The translations under genes and the position numbers were made by a program. From assembly GCF_013114835.1 (NCBI RefSeq), contig NZ_JAAVLW010000005.1:496001-560000 (forward strand): a stretch of DNA of 64,000 nt. The letters are read 5' to 3'. The first letter of the stretch is position 1. Each line of letters opens with the position of its first letter. The DNA comes from Bradyrhizobium archetypum (GTDB lineage Bacteria; Pseudomonadota; Alphaproteobacteria; Rhizobiales; Xanthobacteraceae). The notes under the pieces were generated by a model. That model saw only the letters and a list, made by a program, of their open reading frames with translations. It was not told the DNA's origin and did no database searches. Shown here piece by piece: positions 9,653-18,225 of this stretch.

Positions 9653-10393
9653 ATGACCAAACCCCTCGCCTCTCGCATCGCGCTCGTCACCGGCGCTTCC
9701 CGCGGCATCGGCTTTGCCACGGCCCGCGCACTGGCCCGTGCCGGCGCGCATATCGTTGCCGTCGCGCGCACGCAGGGCGGCTTGGAGGAGCTCGACGACG
9801 AGATCCGCAAAGACGGCGGCAGCGCCACGCTGGTGCCGCTCAACCTCACCGATTTCGACGGCATCGCGCGGCTCGGCGCGGCGCTGCATGAGCGTCACGG
9901 CAAGCTCGACATTCTCGTCGGCAATGCCGGCGTCGCCGGCCCCTCTTCGCCGCTCGGGCATATCGAGCTGAAGCCGTGGAATGACGTCATCGCGGTGAAC
10001 GTCACCGCGAACTTCCAGCTCATCCGCTGTATGGACCCGCTGCTCCGGGTGTCCGACGCCGGCCGCGCCGTGTTCGTCACTTCGGGCGCCGCCAGCAAGG
10101 CGAATGCCTATCAGGGCCCCTACGCGGCCTCTAAGGCCGCACTGGATGCGCTGGTGCGCTCCTGGGCCAACGAGACCGTGAGCACGAAGCTGCGCGTCAA
10201 CCTGTTCAGCCCCGGCCCGATCCGCACCCGCATGCGCGCCAGCGTCTTTCCCGGCGAAGACCCGATGGCGCTGGATACGCCGGAGCAAGCAGCGGAATTC
10301 ATCGTGCCGATGTGTGCGCCGGAGTGGACCGAGACCGGCAAGCTCTACGACTATCAGACCCGCACGCTGATGAGCTTTCGCCCGCCGGCGTGA
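9653..10393 (+). CDS. SDR family NAD(P)-dependent oxidoreductase
   Basis: A 246-residue classical short-chain dehydrogenase. The cofactor loop TGASRGIGFA is near the N-terminus. NAGVAG follows the fourth strand. Catalytic Ser is in TSGAAS and the YAASK motif is present, so the enzyme should be active. The substrate is not predictable; the overall shape is close to 3-oxoacyl-ACP reductase-like SDRs. It is bounded by dispersed repeats on both sides (9554-9638 and 10400-10482), so it looks like a single-gene unit. Confidence 0.88.
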   Translation: MTKPLASRIALVTGASRGIGFATARALARAGAHIVAVARTQGGLEELDDEIRKDGGSATLVPLNLTDFDGIARLGAALHERHGKLDILVGNAGVAGPSSPLGHIELKPWNDVIAVNVTANFQLIRCMDPLLRVSDAGRAVFVTSGAASKANAYQGPYAASKAALDALVRSWANETVSTKLRVNLFSPGPIRTRMRASVFPGEDPMALDTPEQAAEFIVPMCAPEWTETGKLYDYQTRTLMSFRPPA

Positions 10394-10399
10394 TTGCGT

Positions 10400-10482
10400 C
10401 ATTGCGAGGAGCGAAAGCGACGAAGCAATCCATGTCTCAACAAGCGGCAAAATGGATTGCTTCGCTGCGCCCGCAATGACGG
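10400..10482. repeat. Dispersed palindromic repeat, family B copy 1
   Basis: An inverted repeat with ends GTCATTGCGAG and CGCAATGAC and an inner pair GAAGCAATCCA/TGGATTGCTTC. A second copy is at 50119-50197. The end motifs match a palindrome that is, to my knowledge, very common between genes of Bradyrhizobium. Confidence 0.75.
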
Positions 10483-10568
10483 CCGACTGGTTGACTCCCC
10501 GACCTCCCCACGATTGACTGCGCTCCCAAGCGGGACAACCCGCCAATAAGAACCATCGGGAGGCACTC

Positions 10569-11708
10569 ATGACGCCGCCGCCGCGTAATCGCGCCCGCCA
10601 ACATCTCTCCAAAGCCATTGCCACCTGCTTCACTGCCGTAATGCTGATTGCGACGGTCGTCCCGTTACGCGCCGGCGACATCCCGACCTTTGCCGTCGAT
10701 GCGTCCTGGCCGAAGCCGCTGCCGAACAACTGGATCCTTGGCCAGGTCGGCGGCATCACCGTCGATGCGCAAGGCCACATCTGGATCATTCATCGTCCAC
10801 GTTCGCTGACCGACGACGAAAAGGGCGCGACGCTGAACCCGCCCCGCTCGAAGTGCTGTGTGCCGGCGCCGCCGGTGCTCGAGTTCGATACCGACGGAAA
10901 TCTCTTGCGCTCGTGGGGCGGACCTGGCGACGGGTACGAGTGGGTCGGCCGCGAACACGGCATCGAATTGGATGAGAAAGGTTTTGTGTGGGTCGGCGGC
11001 AATGCCGACAACGACAATGCAATCCTGAAATTCACCCTCGACGGCAAGTTCGTGATGCAGATCGGCAAGATCGCGCCGAGCAAGGGCTCCGGCGATACTA
11101 CACAGCTCGGCAAGCCCGCCGAGACCGCGATCGACAAGGAGGCCAACGAAATCTTCGTCGCCGACGGCTACGGCAATCGCCGCATCATCGTGTTCGACGC
11201 GACGACTGGCGCTTACAAGCGGCACTGGGGCGCCTATGGCAAGCCGCCAAACGATGACAAGCAACCGGCCTATGATCCCAATGGACCGGCTCCGCAGCAA
11301 TTCGCTAACCCCGTGCATTGCGTGAAGCTTGCCAACGATGGGTTGCTCTACGTCTGCGATCGCGTCAACAACCGCATCCAGGTGTTCAGGAAAGATGGAA
11401 CCTTCGTTAAGGAATGGTTTTACGAAAAGAACACGCGTGGCAACGGTGCGGTGTGGGATATCGCGATCTGGCCCGACCCGAAGCAGACCTATCTGCTGAG
11501 CGCCGACGGCGAGAACAACGAAATCCGGGTGTTGAAACGGGACGATGGTACCGTAGTCGGCAGTTTTGGCCGCGGCGGCCGCCAAGCCGGGCAGTTTCAC
11601 TGGGTCCACGCCATGGCGGTGGACGCCGCGGGGAACGTTTATACCGCCGAGGTCGACACCGGTAAGCGGATCCAGAAGTTCAAGCTGACGTCGGACGCGC
11701 TACGATAG
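10569..11708 (+). CDS. Secreted NHL-repeat beta-propeller protein
   Basis: A 379-residue exported protein. A signal sequence (about residues 14-36) is followed by several NHL-type repeats of the form G-x-(V/I)-x-(V/A)-D, with blades such as FVWVGGN, IFVADGYGNRRI, LYVCDRVNNRIQVF and VYTAEVDTGKRIQKF. NHL propellers bind ligands or, in peptidyl-hydroxyglycine lyases, cleave them; the catalytic residues of the lyase cannot be confirmed here. It is followed at 90 bases by an orphan periplasmic binding protein, so the two may act together in periplasmic capture or breakdown of a substrate. Confidence 0.82.
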   Translation: MTPPPRNRARQHLSKAIATCFTAVMLIATVVPLRAGDIPTFAVDASWPKPLPNNWILGQVGGITVDAQGHIWIIHRPRSLTDDEKGATLNPPRSKCCVPAPPVLEFDTDGNLLRSWGGPGDGYEWVGREHGIELDEKGFVWVGGNADNDNAILKFTLDGKFVMQIGKIAPSKGSGDTTQLGKPAETAIDKEANEIFVADGYGNRRIIVFDATTGAYKRHWGAYGKPPNDDKQPAYDPNGPAPQQFANPVHCVKLANDGLLYVCDRVNNRIQVFRKDGTFVKEWFYEKNTRGNGAVWDIAIWPDPKQTYLLSADGENNEIRVLKRDDGTVVGSFGRGGRQAGQFHWVHAMAVDAAGNVYTAEVDTGKRIQKFKLTSDALR

Positions 11709-11798
11709 ATGGATTGCCCGGCCGTGCGAGAAGGACTATCGCAGGACCGGCAGGTTCCGAAAAGAGAGCCGGCGAACAACCATTTCAGGAGGAATACC

Positions 11799-13025
11799 AT
11801 GACGACCAGAATTGCGCGGCGCTTTGCCGTCTCCGTGGCACTTGCCGCGCTCTGCCTCGCAACGCCAGCACTGGCCCAGGACAAGACCGTCAAGATCGGC
11901 GTGCTCAACGACATGTCGAGCCTCTATGCTGACATCGGCGGCCCCAATTCGGTAGCGGCGGTCAAGATGGCGGTCGAGGATTCCGGCCTCAAGGCCAAGG
12001 GCTGGACGATCGAGGTGCTGAGCGGCGATCACCAGAACAAGCCCGACATCGGCGTCAACATCGCACGGCAATGGATCGACGCCGACAAGGTAGACGCGAT
12101 CGCCGATACGCCGAACTCCGGCGTTGCGCTCGCCGTCAGCAATCTGGTGAAGGAAAAGAACTCGGTGCTGCTCAACTCGGGCGCCGCTACCGCCGACCTC
12201 ACCGGCAAAGCCTGCAATCCTAACACCATCTCCTTCACCTACGACACCTACATGCTCGCCAACGGCACCGGCAAGGCGCTGACCAGGGCCGGCGGCGACA
12301 CCTGGTTCTTCCTCACCGCCGATTATGCGTTTGGCCATGCGCTGGAGCGTGACACCGGCAATGTCGTCACCCAGACCGGCGGCAAGGTTTTGGGCGCGGT
12401 CAGGCATCCGCTCAACACCTCGGACTTCTCCTCCTTCCTGCTGCAGGCGCAATCCTCGAAGGCCAAGGTCATCGGCCTTGCCAACGCCGGTGGCGACACC
12501 ACCAACTCGATCAAGCAGGCGTCCGAGTTCGGCATCGTCCAGGGCGGCCAGAAGCTCGCCGCGCTGCTGCTCTTCATCAACGACGTGCATGCGCTCGGTC
12601 TGAAGACGGCGCAGGGCCTCACCTTCACCGAATCCTTCTACTGGGATCTCAACGACAAGACCCGCGAATGGTCGAAGCGCTTCCAGAAGCTCTCGCCGAA
12701 GGGCTCGATGCCGTCGATGACCGTGGCCGGCCTCTATGCGGAGATCCTGCATTATCTCAAGGCGATGGAAGCGATCGGCAGCAATCCGCATGATGGCGCC
12801 AAGGTCGTCGCCAAGATGAAGGAATTGCCGACCGACGATCCGCTGTTCGGCAAGGGCCCGCTGCGCGCCGACGGCCGCCGTCTCATTCCGGCCTATCTGT
12901 TCGAGGTGAAGAAGCCGGAAGAGTCGAAGGGACCGTGGGACTATTACAAGCAGATCGCCACGATCTCGGCAGAAGACGCCGCCAAGCCGCTCGAAGCCAG
13001 CGAGTGCCCGCTGGTGAAGAAGTGA
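11799..13025 (+). CDS. Orphan ABC transporter substrate-binding protein, branched-chain amino-acid type
   Basis: A 408-residue periplasmic binding protein (Peripla_BP_6 class). A strong ribosome site (AGGAGG) lies just before ATG 11799, which begins a clean signal peptide ending ATPALAQ; the frame upstream is not coding. Its sequence is closely paralogous to the binding protein at 28020-29240, sharing long identical blocks such as LTADYAFGHALERDT and SSFLLQAQ. No permease or ATPase gene lies nearby, so it probably feeds a transporter encoded elsewhere, perhaps the one at 26-31 kb, or acts as a sensor. Confidence 0.92.
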   Translation: MTTRIARRFAVSVALAALCLATPALAQDKTVKIGVLNDMSSLYADIGGPNSVAAVKMAVEDSGLKAKGWTIEVLSGDHQNKPDIGVNIARQWIDADKVDAIADTPNSGVALAVSNLVKEKNSVLLNSGAATADLTGKACNPNTISFTYDTYMLANGTGKALTRAGGDTWFFLTADYAFGHALERDTGNVVTQTGGKVLGAVRHPLNTSDFSSFLLQAQSSKAKVIGLANAGGDTTNSIKQASEFGIVQGGQKLAALLLFINDVHALGLKTAQGLTFTESFYWDLNDKTREWSKRFQKLSPKGSMPSMTVAGLYAEILHYLKAMEAIGSNPHDGAKVVAKMKELPTDDPLFGKGPLRADGRRLIPAYLFEVKKPEESKGPWDYYKQIATISAEDAAKPLEASECPLVKK

Positions 13026-13040
13026 CGGCCGAAGGCCGTC
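13024..13040 (+). other. Short perfect hairpin directly after the binding-protein stop codon
   Basis: GACGGCC and GGCCGTC pair around a GAA loop, with a further T-A pair reaching into the stop codon. No T-run follows, so it is better read as an mRNA 3'-stabilising hairpin than as a classical terminator. The next terminator-like structure is at 13152-13184. Confidence 0.5.
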
Positions 13041-13136
13041 ATCCCGGGATGGTGCGTTAGCACCATGTCCGGGATCTCGAGATTCTCAGGTGCGCAATTG
13101 CGCACCTAGTTCGCGCTTCGCGCGCTCCGGAATGAC
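13038..13136. repeat. Dispersed palindromic repeat, family A copy 1
   Basis: A palindromic repeat running from GTCATCCCGGG to CCGGAATGAC, with a central TGCGCAATTGCGCA dyad and the signature GGGATCTCGAGATTCTCAGG. Copy 2 is at 59027-59119 on the opposite strand, sharing the CTCGAG(A/G)TTCTCAGG core and the ends. Confidence 0.78.
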
Positions 13137-13151
13137 AGAAGTACAACGAGC

Positions 13152-13184
13152 GGTGGGTTACGCCTTCGGCTAATCTAACCCACC
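13152..13184 (+). terminator. Rho-independent terminator between convergent genes
   Basis: GGTGGGTTA (13152-13160) pairs with TAACCCACC (13176-13184), and the + strand then reads CTACTTTTTC. It would end transcription of the binding-protein gene; the T-run lies inside the 3' end of the converging MFS gene. Confidence 0.65.
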
Positions 13185-14426
13185 CTACTTTTTCAACGTC
13201 CGCCACGCAATCGCCAGTGCGAGCCCCAGCAGCGCCGCCGCGAGCAGGAACGGCGCGCCGGGCATTTTCACCGGCGCCTGATCGCTGATGAAATAGGCAA
13301 AGGTCAGCGTAAACAGAAACGGTCCCGCCATCTGCGCGATGCTGTTGACGCTATTGGTCGCGCCCTGCAACTGGCCCTGCTGATCCGGCGCCACGAGCTG
13401 CGTCGTCAGCGCCTGGATCGCTGCGCCTGCCACGCCCCATAGCGCCATCACGGGAATGCCGATCCAGAACAGAGGTCCAGTCGGCGCCGCGCCATAGATG
13501 AAGAATCCCAAGCCGCCGCAGGCCAGCCCAAGCAGCAGCGCCCGGCGTTCGCCGAGCCGTTTGACGATCGGCCCGACACCGGCCCCCTGCACCACCATGG
13601 CGCAGATGCCGACCAAAGCCAGCGTGAGGCCGACCGTCTTCGTATCCCAACCATAGCGGTAGGTTGCGTAGAGCACGAAGGTGGACGGCAGCACCACATG
13701 CGCGACTTGGCCAAAGAAATTCGCCAGCGATAGGCCCGCGAGAATCCGATTCGAGCGTAACAGGTGCAGCGCGCCGATCGGGCTGGCACTTTTCCAGTGA
13801 AACCGTGCGCGCCGCTCCCGCGGCAGCGACTCCGGCAGGATCAGCCAGCCGTAGAGCGCGTTCGCAAAGCTCAAGCCCGCCGCGATCCAGAACGGCAGGC
13901 GCGGATCCATGTCCCCGAGCAGCCCGCCGACGGCGGGGCCTAGAATGAAGCCGGCGCCGAAGGCCGCGCCGATCTTGCCGAACACCGCAGCGCGCCGTTC
14001 CGGCGGCGTCACGTCGGCAATATAAGCAAACGCTGTGGAGATGCTCGCGGAGGTAATGCCCGAGATCACCCGGCCGATGAACAACCACGTCAGCGACGGC
14101 GCCAGTGCCATCAGTATGTAATCCAGCGCCAGGCCGAAATTCGACAGCAGCACGACCGGCCGCCGGCCGAAGCGGTCCGACAGCGCGCCAAGGATCGGCG
14201 AGAACAGGAACTGCATCAGCGCCCAGGCCGTGCCGAACAGGCCGAAGATTCGCGCGGCTGTGGCCGTATCGTTGTCGACAAAGCTTTCCACGAGCTTGGG
14301 AAGGATCGGCAGGATCAGGCCGAGCGCGAGCATGTCGAGCAGGATGGTGACAAAGATGAACGCCGCCGCGCCGCTGCGCACCGGCGGCTTGTCGTCGGCA
14401 ACAACCGCGGACGCTGGCTCTTTCAT
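13185..14426 (-). CDS. MFS transporter, TetA-like drug efflux type
   Basis: A 413-residue twelve-helix transporter. The motif-A loop GALSDRFGRRP after helix 2 and the motif GFILGPAVGG after helix 5 are those of drug:H+ antiporters of the TetA/TCR family, and the length fits. The start codon overlaps the stop of der by four bases (ATGA), so it is translationally coupled to der. The substrate is unknown; homologues like this are often annotated as tetracycline resistance without proof. Confidence 0.88.
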   Translation of the reverse strand: MKEPASAVVADDKPPVRSGAAAFIFVTILLDMLALGLILPILPKLVESFVDNDTATAARIFGLFGTAWALMQFLFSPILGALSDRFGRRPVVLLSNFGLALDYILMALAPSLTWLFIGRVISGITSASISTAFAYIADVTPPERRAAVFGKIGAAFGAGFILGPAVGGLLGDMDPRLPFWIAAGLSFANALYGWLILPESLPRERRARFHWKSASPIGALHLLRSNRILAGLSLANFFGQVAHVVLPSTFVLYATYRYGWDTKTVGLTLALVGICAMVVQGAGVGPIVKRLGERRALLLGLACGGLGFFIYGAAPTGPLFWIGIPVMALWGVAGAAIQALTTQLVAPDQQGQLQGATNSVNSIAQMAGPFLFTLTFAYFISDQAPVKMPGAPFLLAAALLGLALAIAWRTLKK

Positions 14427-15802
14427 GACGGCCGCTTGCGCTTGTGGGCGAACGGATTGGCCTTTTCGCGCAGCGTGATCCGGATCGGCGTCCCCGGCAG
14501 GTCAAAAGCCTCGCGCAGGCTGTTGGTGAGATAGCGCAAATAGGATTGCGGCACGGCGTCGGCGCGCGAGCAGAACAGCACGAAGCTCGGCGGGCGTCCC
14601 TTGGTTTGCGTGATGTAGTTCAGCTTCAGCCGGCGCCCCGACACCGCCGGCGGTGGGTTGGCGTCGACCGCCTGCTCGAACCAGCGATTGAGCGCGGCCG
14701 TCGGCACGCGCTTGTTCCACACTGCATAGGCGTCCTGGATCGCGGTCATCAGGCGGTCGATGCCCTCGCCCATCAGCCCGGACACCGCGACGATGGGAGC
14801 GCCCTTCACCTGCGGCAGCCAGTGATCGGCATCGCTGCGCAGCGCCGACATCAGATGCGGCTTGCGCTCCATCAGATCCCATTTGTTGACCGCGAGCACA
14901 ATCGCGCGCCCCTCGCGCTCGATCAGGTCGGCGATGCGCAGGTCCTGTTCCTCGAACCGGTTCTGCGCATCCATCGTCAGCACGACGACTTCGGCAAAGC
15001 GCACCGCGCGCAGCGCATCCGCCACCGACAGCTTCTCCAGCTTCTCCTCGATCCGTGAGCGCCGCCTGAGCCCAGCCGTATCGAACACCCGGAAATCACG
15101 GCCCTGCCAAGTGATCTCTACCGAAATGGAATCGCGCGTGGTGCCGGCCTCGGCGCTGGTCAGAAGCCGCTCCTCGCCAAGCAGATGATTGATCAGCGTC
15201 GATTTCCCCGCGTTCGGCCGGCCGACGATGGCGACGCGGATCGGACGTTGCGCAAGCTCCTCATCCGATAGGGCATCGTCGTCGATTTCTTCGGCCTCCT
15301 CCGCCGGGTCCGGCATCAGTGCAGCGAGCGCGTCGTAGAGATCGCTCATGCCCTCACCGTGCTCGGCCGAAATCTGCACGGGGTCGCCAAGCCCCAGCGC
15401 GTAGGATTCCATCGCGCCGATTTCGCCGTGCTTGCCCTCGCTCTTGTTGGCAACCAGCACGACCGGCTTGTTGGCGCGGCGCGCGAAATCGGCAAACGCG
15501 CGATCGTTCGGCGTCAGCCCGGCGCGCGCGTCGATCACGAACATCAGCGCGTCGGCGAGACCGATCGCGGTTTCGGTCTGCTCCTGCATCCGCGCGGTCA
15601 GCGAACCTTTGGCGCCCTCGTCGAGCCCTGCGGTATCGATCACGGCAAATTCGAGATCGCCGAGACGCGCCTGGCCCTCGCGGCGATCGCGGGTCACGCC
15701 AGGTTCATCATCGACCAGCGCGAGCTTCTGCCCGACCAGCCGGTTGAACAGCGTCGACTTGCCGACATTCGGCCGGCCGATGATGGCGATCGTAAAGGAC
15801 AT
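14423..15802 (-). CDS. der: Ribosome biogenesis GTPase Der (EngA)
   Basis: A 459-residue Der with two tandem GTPase domains and a KH-like C-terminus. Domain 1 shows GRPNVGKST, DTAGL and NKSE. Domain 2 (from about residue 185) shows GRPNAGKST, DTAGLRR and NKWD. Der matures the 50S subunit and is essential. An Asp/Glu-rich linker separates the domains. It follows a YfgM-like gene and a lipoprotein gene, as in the E. coli yfgM-bamB-der cluster. Confidence 0.97.
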   Translation of the reverse strand: MSFTIAIIGRPNVGKSTLFNRLVGQKLALVDDEPGVTRDRREGQARLGDLEFAVIDTAGLDEGAKGSLTARMQEQTETAIGLADALMFVIDARAGLTPNDRAFADFARRANKPVVLVANKSEGKHGEIGAMESYALGLGDPVQISAEHGEGMSDLYDALAALMPDPAEEAEEIDDDALSDEELAQRPIRVAIVGRPNAGKSTLINHLLGEERLLTSAEAGTTRDSISVEITWQGRDFRVFDTAGLRRRSRIEEKLEKLSVADALRAVRFAEVVVLTMDAQNRFEEQDLRIADLIEREGRAIVLAVNKWDLMERKPHLMSALRSDADHWLPQVKGAPIVAVSGLMGEGIDRLMTAIQDAYAVWNKRVPTAALNRWFEQAVDANPPPAVSGRRLKLNYITQTKGRPPSFVLFCSRADAVPQSYLRYLTNSLREAFDLPGTPIRITLREKANPFAHKRKRPS

Positions 15803-15813
15803 AAATGATCCAA

Positions 15814-15834
15814 ACGCCCTTTTTCGAAGGGCGT
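15814..15834 (-). other. Hairpin between the lipoprotein gene and der
   Basis: ACGCCCTT and AAGGGCGT pair around a five-base loop, in the 55-base gap before der. On the minus strand it is followed by only a weak T-run, so it may be a partial terminator or processing site that lowers or uncouples der expression. Confidence 0.45.
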
Positions 15835-15857
15835 GTCAATCGAATGAAAACAACAAA

Positions 15858-16382
15858 TCAGCGCGAGAAACTGCCGCTGGGCATCGGGGCCGGGAAAGCC
15901 GACTGTTGCGAGGATTGCGCCGGCGCCGCCGATTGATCGGGCGGCGGCGCGGTGGTGCGTTTGCGCGCGATCTTGGCCGGCTTGGGCGCCGGCGGCGCAG
16001 CGGCGGTGCTGCCCTCCTCCTCGGGAGCGGCGTCGGGGTCCGCAGGCGCAGCAGCGGGCGCGGCGGCCTGCTTGCCCTTGGATTTCGCGCCACGCTTCGA
16101 TTTCGCCTCCTCCGCCGGCGGAGGCGCCGCAGCGGCCGCCTGCGCGTTCGGGTCGTCAATACCCTGACGGGCGCCCCTGTAGAGATCCTTCGGCACGCCC
16201 TGCTCAAGGCCCGGCACGCCTTCGGGGAACACCGGCTTGCGCTCACCAGGCAGCTTCTTCTTGGTGTCGAGGAAGTCGAGCAGATCGGACGGATCGAAAT
16301 TGCCCGTGCTGCCACAGCCTGCCAGCGCGCCCGAAAGCGCGACAAGGACGGCGGTTGCGATCAAACGTTGCGGGCGGCGCAT
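15858..16382 (-). CDS. Small Pro/Ala-rich lipoprotein in the BamB position
   Basis: A 174-residue lipoprotein. The signal ends in a clear lipobox LAGC, so the product is lipidated and probably outer-membrane bound. After the cysteine, a conserved-looking stretch DLLDFLDTKKKLPGERKPVF followed by a EGVPGLEQGVP segment resembles the mature N-terminus of alphaproteobacterial BamB proteins. The rest is low-complexity Ala/Pro/Lys. The beta-propeller that defines BamB is missing. I start at ATG 16382; a TTG at 16394 is in frame. It lies between a YfgM-like gene and der. Function is unknown; a reduced or replaced BamB is an inference. Confidence 0.75.
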   Translation of the reverse strand: MRRPQRLIATAVLVALSGALAGCGSTGNFDPSDLLDFLDTKKKLPGERKPVFPEGVPGLEQGVPKDLYRGARQGIDDPNAQAAAAAPPPAEEAKSKRGAKSKGKQAAAPAAAPADPDAAPEEEGSTAAAPPAPKPAKIARKRTTAPPPDQSAAPAQSSQQSAFPAPMPSGSFSR

Positions 16383-16433
16383 ATTGGTTTCCAACTCGTT
16401 CTATGCCGGTATCAGCTCGTTTCAGCTCTTGTT

Positions 16434-17087
16434 TCAGCTTTTGGCGACCGGCGGCAGCAGGGCCTGCAGTGCTTCGGCACGTGAGCGCAGGCTCGGCGGC
16501 GTTTCGCCGTCATTGGCGATCAGGTCCAGCCATTGCCGCGTCGCCGCGGCATCATTGGCGCGCCAGGCCGACAGCGCCAGCAATTCGCGGGCGGTATGGC
16601 GGAAAGTAGCGCCCGGCGCAGTGGCGGCTTCGAGGCGTTCTTTCATGCTCGGATAGCTGGTGCTTTCCAACAGCAACTGGGCTGCGCGAATTCGCGCCAG
16701 ATCCTGCTCAGCAACGCCGACGCTGCGATCCGCGGCGATCTCGTCGAACATCTTTGCCGCAGCCTGCGCGTCGCGGTTGGCGATCTCCGCCGCGAGGCGC
16801 AGCCGCGACAGGACGCGATATCCGAATGGCGCCTTCGCGACGAGATCGGCGAAGGCCGCCTCGGCTTCGGCATGCTTGTTGGCTTCCGAAAGCTCGACAG
16901 CCTTGTCGAAAGCAGCACCCGCCTCAGCCGCCTTCTTGGCCTCCAGATACTGGTAGCCACGCCAGCCGGCGACCGCCGCAATGATCAAGATCAGGCCGGC
17001 GATGATGTAGATCGAATACTTATCCCACAGCTTCTTGAGCTGTTCGCGACGTACTTCCTCGTCTACTTCATCAAATAATTCAGACAC
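16434..17087 (-). CDS. YfgM-like tetratricopeptide membrane protein
   Basis: A 217-residue protein with a short cytoplasmic N-terminus (EVDEEVRREQLKKLWDKY), one transmembrane helix (about 25-45) and a periplasmic TPR-like helical region. This is the layout of YfgM/Tol-Pal-associated TPR proteins, which act with the SecYEG/PpiD periplasmic chaperone network. The motif LKKLWDKYS before the helix is typical. Its position two genes upstream of der supports the assignment. Confidence 0.85.
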   Translation of the reverse strand: MSELFDEVDEEVRREQLKKLWDKYSIYIIAGLILIIAAVAGWRGYQYLEAKKAAEAGAAFDKAVELSEANKHAEAEAAFADLVAKAPFGYRVLSRLRLAAEIANRDAQAAAKMFDEIAADRSVGVAEQDLARIRAAQLLLESTSYPSMKERLEAATAPGATFRHTARELLALSAWRANDAAATRQWLDLIANDGETPPSLRSRAEALQALLPPVAKS

Positions 17088-17331
17088 TTAAAGATATCCC
17101 ATCCCGAGGAACCGCAATCTCGGCGGCAGCATCGCACACCCGATCCCCGCATGGCCGGGGGCGTAGCCTATCGATATGGCGGTGGCAAGGCAAAGCGAGC
17201 TGGATCAAAGCGTTAACAGCGGCACCGATCCGCCTGCGAAAATCGACCGGGAATGTTGACATCGCGGTTCAAAACTTGGCGTAATCCGCCCGCTTTCCAT
17301 TGTCGACTCCTACCGATTTTTCAGGTGTTTC

Positions 17332-18195
17332 ATGCCTCGCCCTGTGCTGGTTTCAATGCTCGCCATGGGCGCGGCATCGCTGCTGCCTGCAGTGTCACTA
17401 GCCGACGACATCAAGGCAAAGATGCCCGAGACGGCATTCTCGGGCAAGTTGCATCCCGACATTTTGGGTATTTCGACCGAATCCAACGCCGAATCCACGC
17501 GTGCCATCCTTGATTCGCTGTTCAAGGGCCGTACCGACACCAAGACCGACATCCAGCAGCAGAAATTTGGCAACGGCGGAACCAGCTACGTCGCTGCGTT
17601 GAACTTCAGCCTCGCCGCCGGTTCGAAGCAGAACGGCGAGGCGCTCTCGACCAGCTTCACCTCGCCCGCCAGCGCCAACCGCGCCTATTTCGTCGCCCGC
17701 AACCTGACCTTCGCACCCGACCAGCAGCCGTCGAAGGCGGACATGATCAAGGAGATCATGGACAAATACGGTGTACCGACCATCGTCGGCGACCAGCATC
17801 TGTACTACATCTACCGCAAGGGCTCGATCATGTCGGTAGGTGGCAAGTACAAGGAGGCGACCGCGCTTGAAGCCATCGACAAGCCGCTCGATCCGAGGGC
17901 CGCTGTCAAGCTCAATGGCGACACCGTCCGCGGCAGTTGTGTGGCAGTGGTCAAGCGGGCGCAGGCCAAGGCCAAGGAGCCGAGCGCCATGCTCACCGAA
18001 GCCAAGGGCGCGAACTGCGACGGTGTCTTGAGCGTGCAACTCGTTCCTGGCACGTCGGTCGACCGCGTGGGCATCGCGCAATTCACCCTGCTGGATGTCA
18101 AGCAACTCGTCAGCGCTGCCGCGATCGACGGTGCGGCGCTTGCCGCCGGCTCGAACGACGGATCGACACCCAAAGGCAGCGCGCCAAGACTGTAG
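17332..18195 (+). CDS. Exported protein of unknown function
   Basis: A 287-residue protein with a signal peptide ending VSLADD. I do not recognise a catalytic motif. The mature part is mixed alpha/beta and contains two cysteines (C203 and C232 region) that could form a disulfide. The C-terminus is Ala/Ser/Gly-rich. It is alone on the plus strand, convergent with the acyl-CoA ligase gene. ATG 17332 directly starts the signal sequence. Coding is supported by codon usage and length; the role is open. Confidence 0.72.
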   Translation: MPRPVLVSMLAMGAASLLPAVSLADDIKAKMPETAFSGKLHPDILGISTESNAESTRAILDSLFKGRTDTKTDIQQQKFGNGGTSYVAALNFSLAAGSKQNGEALSTSFTSPASANRAYFVARNLTFAPDQQPSKADMIKEIMDKYGVPTIVGDQHLYYIYRKGSIMSVGGKYKEATALEAIDKPLDPRAAVKLNGDTVRGSCVAVVKRAQAKAKEPSAMLTEAKGANCDGVLSVQLVPGTSVDRVGIAQFTLLDVKQLVSAAAIDGAALAAGSNDGSTPKGSAPRL

Positions 18196-18225
18196 CCGCG
18201 GCCCGGGTCTCTCCCGCACTGCCGC

